Made by a program: the position numbers and the translations under genes
Source of the DNA: CAMDPA01 sp963825625
Lineage (GTDB): Bacteria; Pseudomonadota; Alphaproteobacteria; Rhizobiales; Hyphomicrobiaceae
Direction: 5' to 3'
NCBI GenBank assembly: GCA_963825625.1
Contig: CAWGUF010000017.1
Coordinates: forward strand, 186,001 to 250,000
DNA length: 64,000 nucleotides
The notes under the pieces: generated by a model
Told to the model about the DNA's origin: nothing
Database searches by the model: none
The model's input: the letters and a program-made list of their open reading frames with translations, nothing else
In this document: one piece after another, positions 1-9,150 of the stretch
How positions within the stretch are numbered: the stretch's first letter is position 1
How the letters are laid out: each line of letters starts with the position of its first letter

Positions 1-496
1 TCTCGATGAGGCGCTGGGCAAGCACCAGCAGTTTCTCCTTGCTGGCGAGCCGGTCGATCTTGTTGAGGACGAGAACGCGCGTCGTTCTGGAGCCTGCCAG
101 CCGCGCGAGGATCGGCTCCAGCGCATCATCCATGTCGCGTGCGGCATCGACGATCATGACGAGCACGTCGGCTTCCGCCGCCCCGTTCCACGCCGCCTCC
201 ACCATTGCTTTGTCTAGCCGCCGCTTTGGCTGGAAGATGCCGGGCGTATCCACCAGCACGATCTGGCTGTCGCCTTCGATGAAGATGCCGCGCACGCGCA
301 TGCGCGTGGTCTGCACCTTGTGCGACACGATCGAGACCTTGGCGCCGACCAGCTGATTGACCAATGTCGACTTCCCGGCATTCGGCGCGCCGATGATGGC
401 GACGAACCCGAAGCGATGGGCTTGCTCATCGCCTCGGCCAGCATCTGGTGACCCAGCATCCTGCGGCGGAACATCGTGCGGAGGTTCACTGGTCAT
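1..496 (-). CDS. era: GTPase Era, N-terminal part (runs off the window)
   Basis: Era is a membrane-associated GTPase that binds the 3' end of 16S rRNA and helps mature the 30S subunit. The visible part holds the whole start of the G domain: the P-loop GAPNAGKST (residues ~34-42), the switch region with QTTRMRVRG, the DTPG Walker B motif (~80) and NKID (~145), which reads guanine. A Ser/Pro/Asp-rich extension of about 25 residues precedes the G domain. The ATG at 496 overlaps the 3' end of rnc by 11 bases, so the two are probably translated as one operon. The C-terminal KH domain lies beyond position 1. Assignment is firm from the motifs and the rnc-era order. Confidence 0.95.
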   Translation of the reverse strand, partial: MTSEPPHDVPPQDAGSPDAGRGDEQAHRFGFVAIIGAPNAGKSTLVNQLVGAKVSIVSHKVQTTRMRVRGIFIEGDSQIVLVDTPGIFQPKRRLDKAMVEAAWNGAAEADVLVMIVDAARDMDDALEPILARLAGSRTTRVLVLNKIDRLASKEKLLVLAQRLIE

Positions 497-1250
497 GGTG
501 GCCACTCTCACGTACACCTTCGCGGGCCAGCAAGGCACTGGCCGCAGCCTGCTCGGCAGCGCGCTTGGACGTGCCTTCCCCGCGCGCAGGCTTGTGCCCG
601 GAGATGCGCACCTCGGACACGAAGCGGGGGGCGTGATCCGGCCCGGAGCGCTCCACCTCGGTATACCGCGGCAGTGCCAGCCCCTTGCCCTGCGCCCATT
701 CCTGAAGTGCGGATTTCGGGTCGGCTGCGACTTTCGGCAGACCTTCGACCTGTTCCTTCCACAGATGAATCACGACGCCACGCGCTTTCTCGAAGCCGCC
801 ATCGCGGAAAATAGCGCCCAGTACGGCCTCCATCGCATCTGCGAGTATCGTATCCTTGTTGCGCCCACCGCTTGCGGCCTCGCTATCCGACAGCACGATG
901 TGCTCGCCGAGCCCTATGTTGCGGGCAATGGCGGAGCAAGTCTGGCCCTTGACCAGACGGTTGAAGCGGCGGGCGAGCTCACCCTCCTGCTCGTCAGGAA
1001 AAGCTTCGACCAGAGCCCCGGCCATGGCCAGTCCCAGCACCCTGTCGCCGAGAAACTCAAGCCTTTCATTGTCGTAAAGTCCACCGTTGCCGCGCGTGCT
1101 GGCATGCGTAAGTGCCCGCACCAGCAGCTCCTGGTCCTTGAAGCGGTACCCGATGGCCTTCTCCAGGCCGGCGAATTTGCGCTTTCGCTTCACGACGCGG
1201 CCTTCAATGTCATTGACCGTTACCGGACGAGATTGAAGAACCTGCTCCAT
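486..1250 (-). CDS. rnc: Ribonuclease III
   Basis: RNase III cleaves double-stranded RNA and processes the rRNA precursor in the cytoplasm. The 254-residue protein has the family signature NERLEFLGDRVLGL at residues ~61-74, with the acidic Mg-binding residues, and a second acidic cluster near DAMEAVLGAIF. A double-stranded-RNA-binding domain follows from ~178, with the typical PRYTEVERSGPDHAPRF and C-terminal KRAAEQAAA. The N-terminus is about 25 residues longer than in E. coli and very basic (KRKRK), and it overlaps lepB by 31 bases. The position between lepB and era is the usual alphaproteobacterial arrangement. Confidence 0.97.
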   Translation of the reverse strand: MEQVLQSRPVTVNDIEGRVVKRKRKFAGLEKAIGYRFKDQELLVRALTHASTRGNGGLYDNERLEFLGDRVLGLAMAGALVEAFPDEQEGELARRFNRLVKGQTCSAIARNIGLGEHIVLSDSEAASGGRNKDTILADAMEAVLGAIFRDGGFEKARGVVIHLWKEQVEGLPKVAADPKSALQEWAQGKGLALPRYTEVERSGPDHAPRFVSEVRISGHKPARGEGTSKRAAEQAAASALLAREGVRESGHHDQ

Positions 1251-1999
1251 CGAATGTCAAACGGCCAGCGCCATGGGGTCAGAATACGGAATGCATCCGG
1301 CTCGTCGAAAGCGGCGGAGAAGAAGATGATCTCGGCACGTCCCACCAGGTTCTCGAACGGCACGAACCCGACGCCTTCTCGCGTCTCCACCCGGCTGTCG
1401 GTCGAGTTGTCCCGGTTGTCGCCCATCATGAAGTAATGGCCTGCGGGCACCTTGAACACTCTGGTATCGTCGAGATCGCCGCGCTGCTTGCTGTCCAGCA
1501 CCTTGTACTTGACGCCATTCGGCAGCGTCTCTTCGAATACAGGGATGCGCTGCGGCGGAAATCTCTCGTATTCGCGCGTTACGAAGTATCCGGCCGGCCG
1601 CTTCGGTACGGCCTTGCCGTTGATGTGGAGCACGCCGCCGATCATTTGGATCTCGTCCCCCGGCAGCCCCACCACGCGCTTGATGTAGTCCGTATAGTTG
1701 TCGCTCGGCAGCTTGAAGACCGCGACGTCGCCGCGCTTTGGTTGGGCCGCGAAAACCCTGCCAGAGAACGGCACGATCCCCCACGGGAAAGAGTAGCGGC
1801 TATAGCCGTAGGAAAGCTTGGAGACGAACAGGTAGTCGCCGACCAGCAGCGTCTCCTTCATCGACCCGGATGGAATATTGAACGGCTGATAGAAGAACAC
1901 CCTGACCACCATCGCCAGCAACAGTGCCTGCACGATGATCTTGACGGTTTCCCACCATCCGCTGTCTCGGTATTTGCGGGATTCTGACCGCACGCTCAT
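1220..1999 (-). CDS. lepB: Signal peptidase I
   Basis: This inner-membrane protease removes signal peptides from exported proteins on the periplasmic side. One N-terminal membrane segment (residues ~20-38) is followed by the catalytic serine in NIPSGSM (S46) and the general-base lysine in DYIKRVVGLPGD (K107). Box E, GDNRDNSTDSR, is also present. At 259 residues it is a normal short alphaproteobacterial LepB. The ATG at 1999 has a good ribosome site (AGGAGA) about 6 bases upstream. The 3' end overlaps rnc by 31 bases, which suggests translational coupling. Confidence 0.97.
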   Translation of the reverse strand: MSVRSESRKYRDSGWWETVKIIVQALLLAMVVRVFFYQPFNIPSGSMKETLLVGDYLFVSKLSYGYSRYSFPWGIVPFSGRVFAAQPKRGDVAVFKLPSDNYTDYIKRVVGLPGDEIQMIGGVLHINGKAVPKRPAGYFVTREYERFPPQRIPVFEETLPNGVKYKVLDSKQRGDLDDTRVFKVPAGHYFMMGDNRDNSTDSRVETREGVGFVPFENLVGRAEIIFFSAAFDEPDAFRILTPWRWPFDIRWSRFFNLVR

Positions 2000-2171
2000 T
2001 CCTGTCTCCTGGGACGACGCCGCCAGCGATCTTGAACAGACCGCTCACAGCAAGGGCTCGCTATAGCGGCTTCGAGCCGCTCGCGCAAATAAACGGTGAG
2101 CTGTATCTGGCGGACCTGCAGCAGCATTGCTGCACTGTCACACCAGCAGCGGTCGTCAGCGCCTGTCCTCC
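2000..2171. other. Intergenic gap between acpS and lepB with a 16-bp tandem duplication
   Basis: No gene is visible in this gap. A 16-bp unit beginning agcgcctgtcc occurs twice head to tail at 2158-2173 and 2174-2189; the second copy carries the last codons of acpS. It looks like a slippage duplication at the gene end. The rest has no clear hairpin or promoter I can defend. Confidence 0.5.
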
Positions 2172-2591
2172 TTAGCGCCTGTCCTCCTTGCTCGGTACGG
2201 CCGAAATGATGACGATCGCCTGCGCATAGGGATGATCGTCGGTTAGCGTAAGGTCGATCCGGGCATTGGCGCCTGGTGGGATCAGCTCGGCCAGCTTGAG
2301 CGCCGCACCACCGGTTAGCACGAGCGTCGGGCGTCCGGAGGGCAGGTTTATGACGCCCATGTCGCGCCAGAACACGCCTTGCCTGAGGCCTGTGCCAAGC
2401 GCTTTTGAGCAGGCTTCCTTGGCCGCAAAGCGCTTGGCGTACGAGGCCGCTTTTGCCGTGCCGGCGCGCCGTTCCGACCGTGTCCGTTCCGCCACAGTGA
2501 AGACACGATCCAGGAACCTGTCGCCGAACCGCTCCAGTGTGCGTTCGATCCGCCTGATGTCGATGACGTCGTTGCCCAGGCCGATGATCAT
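2172..2591 (-). CDS. acpS: Holo-[acyl-carrier-protein] synthase
   Basis: AcpS transfers 4'-phosphopantetheine from CoA to the serine of acyl carrier protein, activating it for fatty acid synthesis. The N-terminus IIGLGNDVIDIRRIE carries the Mg-binding aspartate (D8). The second signature, FAAKEACSKALGTG (~54-67), carries the second metal ligand E and the CoA-binding lysine. At 139 residues it is of normal length. It sits 11 bases downstream of pdxJ on the same strand, the common operon order. The final codons lie in the second unit of a 16-bp tandem duplication, so the C-terminal few residues may differ from relatives. Confidence 0.96.
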   Translation of the reverse strand: MIIGLGNDVIDIRRIERTLERFGDRFLDRVFTVAERTRSERRAGTAKAASYAKRFAAKEACSKALGTGLRQGVFWRDMGVINLPSGRPTLVLTGGAALKLAELIPPGANARIDLTLTDDHPYAQAIVIISAVPSKEDRR

Positions 2592-2602
2592 GGTTCCGAT
2601 AC

Positions 2603-3388
2603 TTATGCAGATTCACGGGCGGGCGAGCGCGATTGGTCCCGGCCCGCAGCCGCCCCTCTCGCCTCGTCCATCAGCGCCCGCATGCGCCGCACGGCCGAGC
2701 CCAGACCGTCGAATATCGCTTCGCCGATCAGGAAATGCCCGATATTCAGCTCCACGATCTGCGGAATGCGGCTGACGGCGCGCACTGTGTTGAACGTCAA
2801 GCCATGCCCGGCATGAACTTCCAGGCCAGCCGCCGCCGCGAGCTTGGCCGCCGCTTCGATGCGGCTATACTCTGTCGCGAGCCCTGCCGCGTTGTCTTCG
2901 AGCGCGCGGTGGCAGTACGCCCCGGTATGCAACTCCACCACGTCTGCGCCGAGCTGTGCAGACGTTTCCACCGCCCGCGCCTCGGGCTCGATGAACAGCG
3001 AGACGCGGATACCGGCGTCTTTGAGCTTTGCCACAGCCGGCGCCAGCGTCGCTGATTGGCCGGTGACGTCGAGACCGCCCTCGGTGGTCCGCTCCTCGCG
3101 CCGCTCCGGCACCAGACAACAGGCGTGCGGGAGATGGCGCAGTGCGATCTCGATCATCTCATGGGTATTGGCCATTTCCAGGTTCAGCGGACGCGTCAGT
3201 TCCCGCTTCAGCCTGGCGATATCGGAATCGGAGATGTGCCGCCGGTCCTCGCGCAGGTGTGCTGTGATGCCGTCGGCGCCCGCGTCCACGGCGATATGAG
3301 CCGCCCTGAGAGGGTCTGGATGCAGACCTCCCCTGGCGTTTCTGATGGTAGCGACATGGTCGATGTTTACACCGAGGCGCAGATGCAT
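2603..3388 (-). CDS. pdxJ: Pyridoxine 5'-phosphate synthase
   Basis: PdxJ condenses 1-deoxy-D-xylulose 5-phosphate with 3-amino-2-oxopropyl phosphate to form pyridoxine 5'-phosphate, the last de novo step of vitamin B6 synthesis. The TIM-barrel motifs are clear: NIDHVATIRNARG at residues 8-20, the catalytic histidine in AHLREDRRHI, the glutamate in NLEMA, HTGAYC, and HAGHGLTFNTV near the C-terminus. At 261 residues the length is slightly above the usual 240-250 because of an Arg/Ala tail. It is the first gene of the operon running to era. Confidence 0.96.
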   Translation of the reverse strand: MHLRLGVNIDHVATIRNARGGLHPDPLRAAHIAVDAGADGITAHLREDRRHISDSDIARLKRELTRPLNLEMANTHEMIEIALRHLPHACCLVPERREERTTEGGLDVTGQSATLAPAVAKLKDAGIRVSLFIEPEARAVETSAQLGADVVELHTGAYCHRALEDNAAGLATEYSRIEAAAKLAAAAGLEVHAGHGLTFNTVRAVSRIPQIVELNIGHFLIGEAIFDGLGSAVRRMRALMDEARGAAAGRDQSRSPARESA

Positions 3389-3563
3389 GGCAAAGCTTGA
3401 TGCAGTTGGCGTTAGACCACTAATATGAGGCCGGATGCCCTGCTTAGCTAGTCGTTGCGTGCAGGCAGGTTTATTGTGGTGCCGGGTGCGCCTTCAGGGC
3501 TGCCCCTCGCACCGTCGAGGTTCTGCTGGCGGCTGCCGGCCGCACATCGAAGGATGGCACGCC

Positions 3564-4676
3564 ATGACGCGACCACTGCCGCTTCGCATTGCCGCGCTAT
3601 TTACATTGTTTCTTGCACTGGGCGCCCCGCCTTTAGCCCCCCAGGCGCGGGCGGATAAGTTGGTGCGCTACGATGCCTTTGGAGCCTGGAAGATTGACGC
3701 GGCACTCGATGCTTCGGGGCGGCTCACGCGCTGCATCGCCACCGGCCGCTACAAGAGCGGCATCTATTTCGCGATCATTTACCACGCCGACAAACAATTC
3801 TGGTACCTGCAGTTTTTCGACCCCAAGTGGCCGGAGCGCAAGGGCCAGACACGCGCGACGCTCAGGGTCGATGGCGCGCAGATGTCGACCACCAACCTGT
3901 TGTGGCGCAGCCGCAGCGCCTTCGTCTCGCTCGGCCGTTCGGTCGACAGCGTGATACGGCTGATGAAGGGCAAGCGCCTCACCGTCGAGACGACTGCGGG
4001 CTCGACAGCCTTCAGGCTGGATGGATCGTTCGGCGCCACGAAGAAGGTCGTCGAGTGCGTCAAGCGGTACAAGGGCGTGACGACAGCGTCACCCGGAGGC
4101 GCTTTCGGGGTCGCACCGGGTGGCGCAGCGGGACCAGCTCCGGGCCAGGGTGCGTTCGGCGTGGCGCCCGGCAAGCAGCAAGGCCCCGGCAAGCAAGGCC
4201 CCGATTGGAAGCTTCCGCGCGCCGACACGCTGCAGTACGCGGTCACCTACCTCGACAAGCGCGGCAGGGCCTATCGGATACTTCCGGAAGACAAGCACAT
4301 CTTCAAGCACCTGCCGGTCAACTGGGTCTACTCCAAGCAGGCCTATGGCGGGATGGTGGCATTCCGGCCGCAGCGCATGCGTGGTGCGGAGGCCCTCAAC
4401 ATCATGATCGCGTCTCACACCCGCATTTGCGATATCAAGTCGGCAATTGTGCGCGACAAGCCTGTGACGAACGGCGCCACCAGCACACTGCGGGCGAAGG
4501 GGGCATGTGAGGCCACGAAAGGCAAGTTTCTTGCTGACTTCTCGGTCATCGAGCGCAATGGCCACGCGGTTTTCATGATCGTTGAAATGCTCGATCAATC
4601 GCCAGGTGCAGTTGACCGACAGCCGCCGCCGTCGGGAAAACGTCGACCTCTGCCGCAGGGTGTGCAGGAAGGCTGA
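3564..4676 (+). CDS. Secreted protein of unknown function, two domains joined by a Gly/Pro linker
   Basis: I do not recognise a named family. From the ATG at 3564 (AAGGA about 9 bases upstream) the 370-residue product begins with a clear signal peptide: basic start, hydrophobic core LFLALGAPP, and a likely cut after QARA near residue 32. The first mature domain (~33-175) contains two separated cysteines and many aromatic residues. A low-complexity linker (~180-215) carries GAFGVAPG twice. A second domain (~215-340), also with paired cysteines (C in RICDIK and KGACEATKG), follows, and the tail is Pro/Arg rich. The in-frame upstream start at 3435 would hide the signal peptide, so I reject it. 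Confidence 0.7.
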   Translation: MTRPLPLRIAALFTLFLALGAPPLAPQARADKLVRYDAFGAWKIDAALDASGRLTRCIATGRYKSGIYFAIIYHADKQFWYLQFFDPKWPERKGQTRATLRVDGAQMSTTNLLWRSRSAFVSLGRSVDSVIRLMKGKRLTVETTAGSTAFRLDGSFGATKKVVECVKRYKGVTTASPGGAFGVAPGGAAGPAPGQGAFGVAPGKQQGPGKQGPDWKLPRADTLQYAVTYLDKRGRAYRILPEDKHIFKHLPVNWVYSKQAYGGMVAFRPQRMRGAEALNIMIASHTRICDIKSAIVRDKPVTNGATSTLRAKGACEATKGKFLADFSVIERNGHAVFMIVEMLDQSPGAVDRQPPPSGKRRPLPQGVQEG

Positions 4677-4789
4677 TCCGGGTCCGTATCGTCCTGCCGC
4701 CTCCGCGCTAGCAGTCTACCGTTGCTGTAACCGGTGCACAGGCGCGATATATCAGCCGCTGCCTGCAAGCTCCGAACCAGGAGAACACC

Positions 4790-5671
4790 ATGCCATCACG
4801 TTGGAGCGCGCGCCGCGCCCGGTTCCGCAGTATTTTGGACGGAAACCAGTGTATTCATCCAGCCTCTGTGTTCGACGCCGTCTCTGCCCGCATTGCCGAG
4901 GACCTCGGCTTCGAAGCCGGCATGTTCGCTGGTTCGGTGGCTTCGCTGGCAGTGCTCGGCGCCCCCGACAACATCTCCATCACGCTGACGGAGTTTGCCG
5001 GCCAGGCCCATCGCATTTGCCGGGCCGGCGATCTGGCCCTGATGGTGGATGCCGATCATGGCTACGGCAATGCTTTATCGGTGATGCGCACCGTGGAGGA
5101 GCTCGAGACCGCCGGCATCTGCGGCCTCACCATCGAGGACACGCTGCTGCCCGAGCCCTACGGTGGCGGCAAACCTCGGCTCATTCCTCTCGAGGAAGGT
5201 ATCGGCAAGCTGAAGGCGGCCGTTGCGGCACGCCACGATCCCGCGCTCGTCATCGCCGGACGCACCAGTGCCGTGGCGATTTCCGGTCTGGATGACGCCA
5301 TGACAAGGGTGAAGGCTTATTCGACAACCGGCGTCGATGCGATTTTCCTTGCCGGCGCGAAGTCGTGGCAGGAGATCGACGGCATCCGCTCGGTAACCCA
5401 ATTGCCGATAGTGCTCGGCAGTGCACCGCCGGCGCTCCTCGACCGTGACAAGCTGGCGGCGAAAGGCGTACGGATCTGCCTGCTGGGGCATCAGCCAATC
5501 CAGGCCGCGGTGCAGGCGGTGCAATCCACCATGGAGGCGCTCCGCAATGGCGCCGATCCGGACAAGCTTCCCGGGCTTGCCTCGAAGCAGACCATGGCGC
5601 GCGTGACCCGCGCCGCCGACTATGCGCGCTGGAGCGACGACTTCCTCGGCGCGTCACGCGACAAGCCATAG
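4790..5671 (+). CDS. Isocitrate lyase/PEP mutase-superfamily enzyme, oxaloacetate decarboxylase type
   Basis: The protein (293 residues) is a phosphoenolpyruvate-mutase/isocitrate-lyase barrel. The metal-binding stretch VDADHGYGNA (~85-94) and IEDTLLPEPYG (~118) are clear, followed by IAGRTSA. The opening, with SVASLAVLGAPDNISITLTEFAGQAHRI (broken here only by wording), matches the soluble oxaloacetate decarboxylase subgroup first described in Pseudomonas, which forms pyruvate and CO2 and has no isocitrate lyase cysteine loop. The start ATG has AGGAGA 5 bases upstream. It stands alone, convergent with the MFS gene behind it. A methylisocitrate-lyase-like role is less likely because the KKCGH-type active-site loop is absent. 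Confidence 0.82.
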   Translation: MPSRWSARRARFRSILDGNQCIHPASVFDAVSARIAEDLGFEAGMFAGSVASLAVLGAPDNISITLTEFAGQAHRICRAGDLALMVDADHGYGNALSVMRTVEELETAGICGLTIEDTLLPEPYGGGKPRLIPLEEGIGKLKAAVAARHDPALVIAGRTSAVAISGLDDAMTRVKAYSTTGVDAIFLAGAKSWQEIDGIRSVTQLPIVLGSAPPALLDRDKLAAKGVRICLLGHQPIQAAVQAVQSTMEALRNGADPDKLPGLASKQTMARVTRAADYARWSDDFLGASRDKP

Positions 5672-5699
5672 TTACGGCGCGACCGGCTCTTGAATTTTC

Positions 5700-6992
5700 T
5701 TATGCCCCCGCTCGCGTCGCCTGCGCTTCACTGATGCGGGTCACCGGCTTTTCTTTGATCGGCCAGTTGAGCAGCGCGGACACCACGCCGAGCGCGATGG
5801 AGATGTACCACATGGCGTCGTACGAGTTCGTCTTGTCATAGAGCCAGCCTGCCAGCCAGACGCCGATGAACGAGCCGATCTGGTGCGACAGGAACACGAT
5901 ACCGAACAGCATCGACATCCAGGTCGTCCCGAAGAAGGTCGCCACGAGGCCGCTCGTCAGCGGCACCGTCGCCAGCCACAGGAAGCCGAGCGCAGCACAC
6001 ATGAGTATTACGGTCGTAGGCGTGATCGGCAGGAACAGGAAGCCCAGGAAGATCACGGCGCGGCCGAAGTAGATGATGGCCAGTGCGTGCCGCTTGGCGA
6101 TGAAGCGGCCGGATTGTCCGGCGATGTACGTGCCGATCAGGTTCGTGATGCCGACAGCCGACAATGCAATTGGCCCCACCCAGGTCGGCAGACCTTGATC
6201 CACGGTGAATGCCGGCAGGTGGACGACGATGAACGACACGTGGAAGCCGCACACGAAAAAGCCGAGCGTCAGCAGCCAGTAGCTGGGGTGCGTCGCCGCC
6301 TCCTTGAGGGCTTCCGCGATGGTTTGCTGCTTGATGGTCTGGGTCGAGCCGACTTCGGTCGTGCGTCCGCCGAGCCTCAAGGCCAGGGGCGCCAGCAAGG
6401 CTATGATGACCATCAGCCACAACAAACTCTGCTGCCAGCCTAGCGTCTCGATCAGCAGATGCATGATGGGGAGTGCAACAAAGCTGCCGATCCCCGCCGC
6501 CATCCCGATCGAGGCGATGGCGCCCAGGCGTTTCTCCGGCGGCGCCAGCCGGCCCACGGTACCCACCATCGGGGTGATGCCGGTACCGCTGACCCCGATG
6601 CCCATAAGGACGCCGCTGGCAATCAGCATGGTGCTGTCCTCGGCGATATAGAGCAGGTATAGCCCGCCGACGGTCGCCAGCAGGCAGGACGCGACCACCC
6701 GTCCAGCGCCGAATTTGTCGATCAGGGCGCCCGTGAACGGCGCGCCAATGCCCATCAGCAGGAATGTCAGCGCCAGCGAAAGCGAAAAGGTCTCGCGTCC
6801 GACGTTCAGCGCCCCGGTAATGGAGGGCAGATAGAGGCCCATCGATTGCGCCCGGCCCATCGTGATCCCCACGATCAGCCAAACCACGATCAGGGCGTAC
6901 CAGAGCGGGATCTGCCCAGCGGCGCTCTGAGGCGGCGACCTGGGCGGCTGCGGTGTCGTATCGGGCAAAGCGTTTCTCCCGCTGCACTCCAT
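5700..6992 (-). CDS. MFS transporter
   Basis: This is a major facilitator superfamily permease with about twelve hydrophobic segments (from LWYALIVVWLIVGITMG to IALGVVSALLNWP) and the loop motif GALIDKFGAGRVV between segments 2 and 3. The general plan resembles monocarboxylate or oxalate/formate antiporters, but nothing fixes the substrate. I chose the ATG at 6992 (430 residues); a TTG at 7052 would add 20 unstructured residues and has no ribosome site. It is convergent with the oxaloacetate-decarboxylase-like gene and divergent from proB. Confidence 0.85.
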   Translation of the reverse strand: MECSGRNALPDTTPQPPRSPPQSAAGQIPLWYALIVVWLIVGITMGRAQSMGLYLPSITGALNVGRETFSLSLALTFLLMGIGAPFTGALIDKFGAGRVVASCLLATVGGLYLLYIAEDSTMLIASGVLMGIGVSGTGITPMVGTVGRLAPPEKRLGAIASIGMAAGIGSFVALPIMHLLIETLGWQQSLLWLMVIIALLAPLALRLGGRTTEVGSTQTIKQQTIAEALKEAATHPSYWLLTLGFFVCGFHVSFIVVHLPAFTVDQGLPTWVGPIALSAVGITNLIGTYIAGQSGRFIAKRHALAIIYFGRAVIFLGFLFLPITPTTVILMCAALGFLWLATVPLTSGLVATFFGTTWMSMLFGIVFLSHQIGSFIGVWLAGWLYDKTNSYDAMWYISIALGVVSALLNWPIKEKPVTRISEAQATRAGA

Positions 6993-7164
6993 CCACTGTC
7001 GGCACGGCTCGACGGGACGCGGCACAATTGACGAGACCTTGGAATAATTCAAGCGACATGCGCGGCATGGCCGCTATGCGTGCCGGCGCATGATGGCTGG
7101 GTCTGCCATTCCCCGCCGAACTCTGTTAGGACAGGCCCCGTTGAAACTTCGATAGCCGCCCCAG

Positions 7165-8319
7165 ATGTCAGACGATCTCCAGCAAACTCGGATCACAGCT
7201 CGCCCGGAATGGGCCGAAGCCAAACGCATCGTAGTCAAGATCGGCTCGGCCCTTCTCGTCGACCGCGAGACGGGCGAGTTGCGGCGCCAATGGCTGGCTT
7301 CGCTTGCTGATGACGTCGCGCGCCTGACGGCGGCCGGTAAAGAAGTGATCTTGGTGTCATCCGGCGCCATCGCGCTCGGCCGCCACCTGCTCCGCCTGCC
7401 CAAAGGACCGCTCGCGCTGGAGCAGAGCCAGGCGGCTGCGGCGGTCGGACAGATCAGCCTTGCCCATGCCTATCAGGAGATTTTCCGTGAGCGCGGCCTC
7501 ACCGTGGCTCAGGTGCTGCTCACGCTTGGCGATACCGAGGAGCGCCGCCGCTATCTGAATGCCCGCCAGACCATAGAGACGCTGCTGCAACTCGATGCCG
7601 TCCCGGTCGTCAACGAGAACGATACGGTTGCGACCACCGAGATTCGGTATGGCGACAACGACAGGCTGTCGGCGCGTGTGGCCTCGATGCTGAGCGTCGA
7701 CGTGCTGGTATTGCTGTCCGACGTTGACGGCCTTTATACCGGAATCCCCGGGCAGGACCCCAATGCGCGCCGCCTTGACGAGGTGCGCGCCATCACCCCC
7801 GATATCGAGGCGATGGCCGGCGATGCCGGCTCCGAGTTGTCCCGCGGTGGCATGCGCACCAAGGTCGAGGCCGCACGCATAGCCATGCAGGCCGGAACCG
7901 ACATGGTGATTGCGTCGGGCAAGGTAATGGCGCCGCTGTCACAGCTTGACGTGCAAGCGCCTTGCACCTGGTTTATCGCCCATACCGACCCGGTGGCCGC
8001 CCGCAAGCGCTGGATCTCCGGGCAGCTGGAGCCGCGCGGCTCGGTCTATATCGACGCCGGTGCGGAGCAGGCGCTGTCCCAGGGCAAGAGCCTTCTGCCG
8101 GCCGGAGTCGCCAGACTCGAAGGCCAGTTCGACCGTGGCGAGGCGGTGGTGATCCGGTCCGCTCAAGGTCGCGAGATCGGGCGTGGTCTGATCGCATACG
8201 CACGCGGCGATGCGGATCGTATCATCGGCAAGCGCTCGGCCGAGGTTGTCGAGATCCTGGGCCACCCAGGTCGCACGGCACTGATCCATCGCGACGACAT
8301 GGCGCTCAGCAGGGCTTGA
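7165..8319 (+). CDS. proB: Glutamate 5-kinase
   Basis: ProB phosphorylates glutamate to glutamyl 5-phosphate, the first and feedback-controlled step of proline synthesis. The amino-acid-kinase domain shows RIVVKIGSALLVD (~21), VSSGAIALGR (~65), VVNENDTVA (~150), FGDND-type RYGDNDRLSA, and LLSDVDGLYT (~190). A PUA domain occupies ~290-370 (GSVYIDAGAEQAL, IGRGLIAY). In many relatives proB lies between obgE and proA; neither neighbour is here, so the gene stands alone between an MFS gene and a cupin remnant. Confidence 0.95.
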   Translation: MSDDLQQTRITARPEWAEAKRIVVKIGSALLVDRETGELRRQWLASLADDVARLTAAGKEVILVSSGAIALGRHLLRLPKGPLALEQSQAAAAVGQISLAHAYQEIFRERGLTVAQVLLTLGDTEERRRYLNARQTIETLLQLDAVPVVNENDTVATTEIRYGDNDRLSARVASMLSVDVLVLLSDVDGLYTGIPGQDPNARRLDEVRAITPDIEAMAGDAGSELSRGGMRTKVEAARIAMQAGTDMVIASGKVMAPLSQLDVQAPCTWFIAHTDPVAARKRWISGQLEPRGSVYIDAGAEQALSQGKSLLPAGVARLEGQFDRGEAVVIRSAQGREIGRGLIAYARGDADRIIGKRSAEVVEILGHPGRTALIHRDDMALSRA

Positions 8320-8395
8320 GTTTCCTGCTCTGAAGTCGGAAGCTGGTCCTCGTCCTGACCTGTCGCTGGGCCACGGATCAGAGGAGAACCCCAGG

Positions 8396-8903
8396 ATGCT
8401 CGAAGCTATTTCCTCTTTTGGTGCTGAGGCCCGTGCCATTTTGAAGGCGGAACCGGGCGCGCAGGGAACTCGAGAAGGTTCGCGTTCTTCTGGAACAACG
8501 CCTGCTGTCGAACCCCGAGGTTATCGCAGCTTACCTCAGCAAGGACGACGACCCCGAGCGCAATGTGCTCTACGAGGATCCCGAACTGGGCTTCTGCGTC
8601 ATTGCCCATAAGTATCATGGGCCACACAAGGGGCGCGTGCACGACCATGGGCCGGCGTGGGCGATCTATGGCCAGGTGACCGGCTCGATCCACATGACCG
8701 AGTACGACCTTGTCGATCCGCCCCGTGATGGTCAGCCCGGCAAGGCAAAGCCGGTGAAAAACTATGAGCTGAAAGCCGGCTCGGCCGTCGTTTATCCGAA
8801 AGGCCAGGTGCATTCGCCCGACTTTCCCCAGACCGTACGGGTCATTCGGATCGAAGGCAATAATTTGGCAGGCGTGCCCCGGGACAAGTTCGTTGCAGTT
8901 TAG
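8396..8903 (+). pseudogene. Cupin-fold protein gene broken by one base
   Basis: The reading frame starts at an ATG (8396) with a strong GAGGAG ribosome site and runs MLEAISSFGAEARAILKAEPG before going out of frame. Near 8465, reading GCG CAG, one extra G, then GAA CTC GAG restores a frame that continues unbroken to 8903: RELEK-like helix, then NVLYEDPELGFCVIAHKY and the cupin metal motif HDHGPAWAIYGQ, ending in IRIEGNNLAG. The joined product would be about 169 residues and resembles small cysteine-dioxygenase-like cupins of unknown substrate. Both halves read as one conserved protein, so this is either a recent frameshift or an assembly error. A separate start at GTG 8565 would lose the N-terminal helices. 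Confidence 0.7.
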
Positions 8904-9150
8904 ATGGCCGCCGGCCGTTTTGGGGCTGCGCGGTCATCGCGACCGGAACACTGGGAGTTCCACCGCGGGCCACTTGCCGTGGGGGCGCGACTGCGGCATA
9001 GACTCCGGGCATGCTGAACGACGCTACTCCTCCTCCGCACGGCCGGGTCGACGCGGCCGCTGCCCAGACAATGCGCGCGAAGTTTCCGCTGCGCGCGACA
9101 TCCTCGGATCTGGAATGCCCTGACGCTCATCAGGGAGCGGACAAGTCCTG

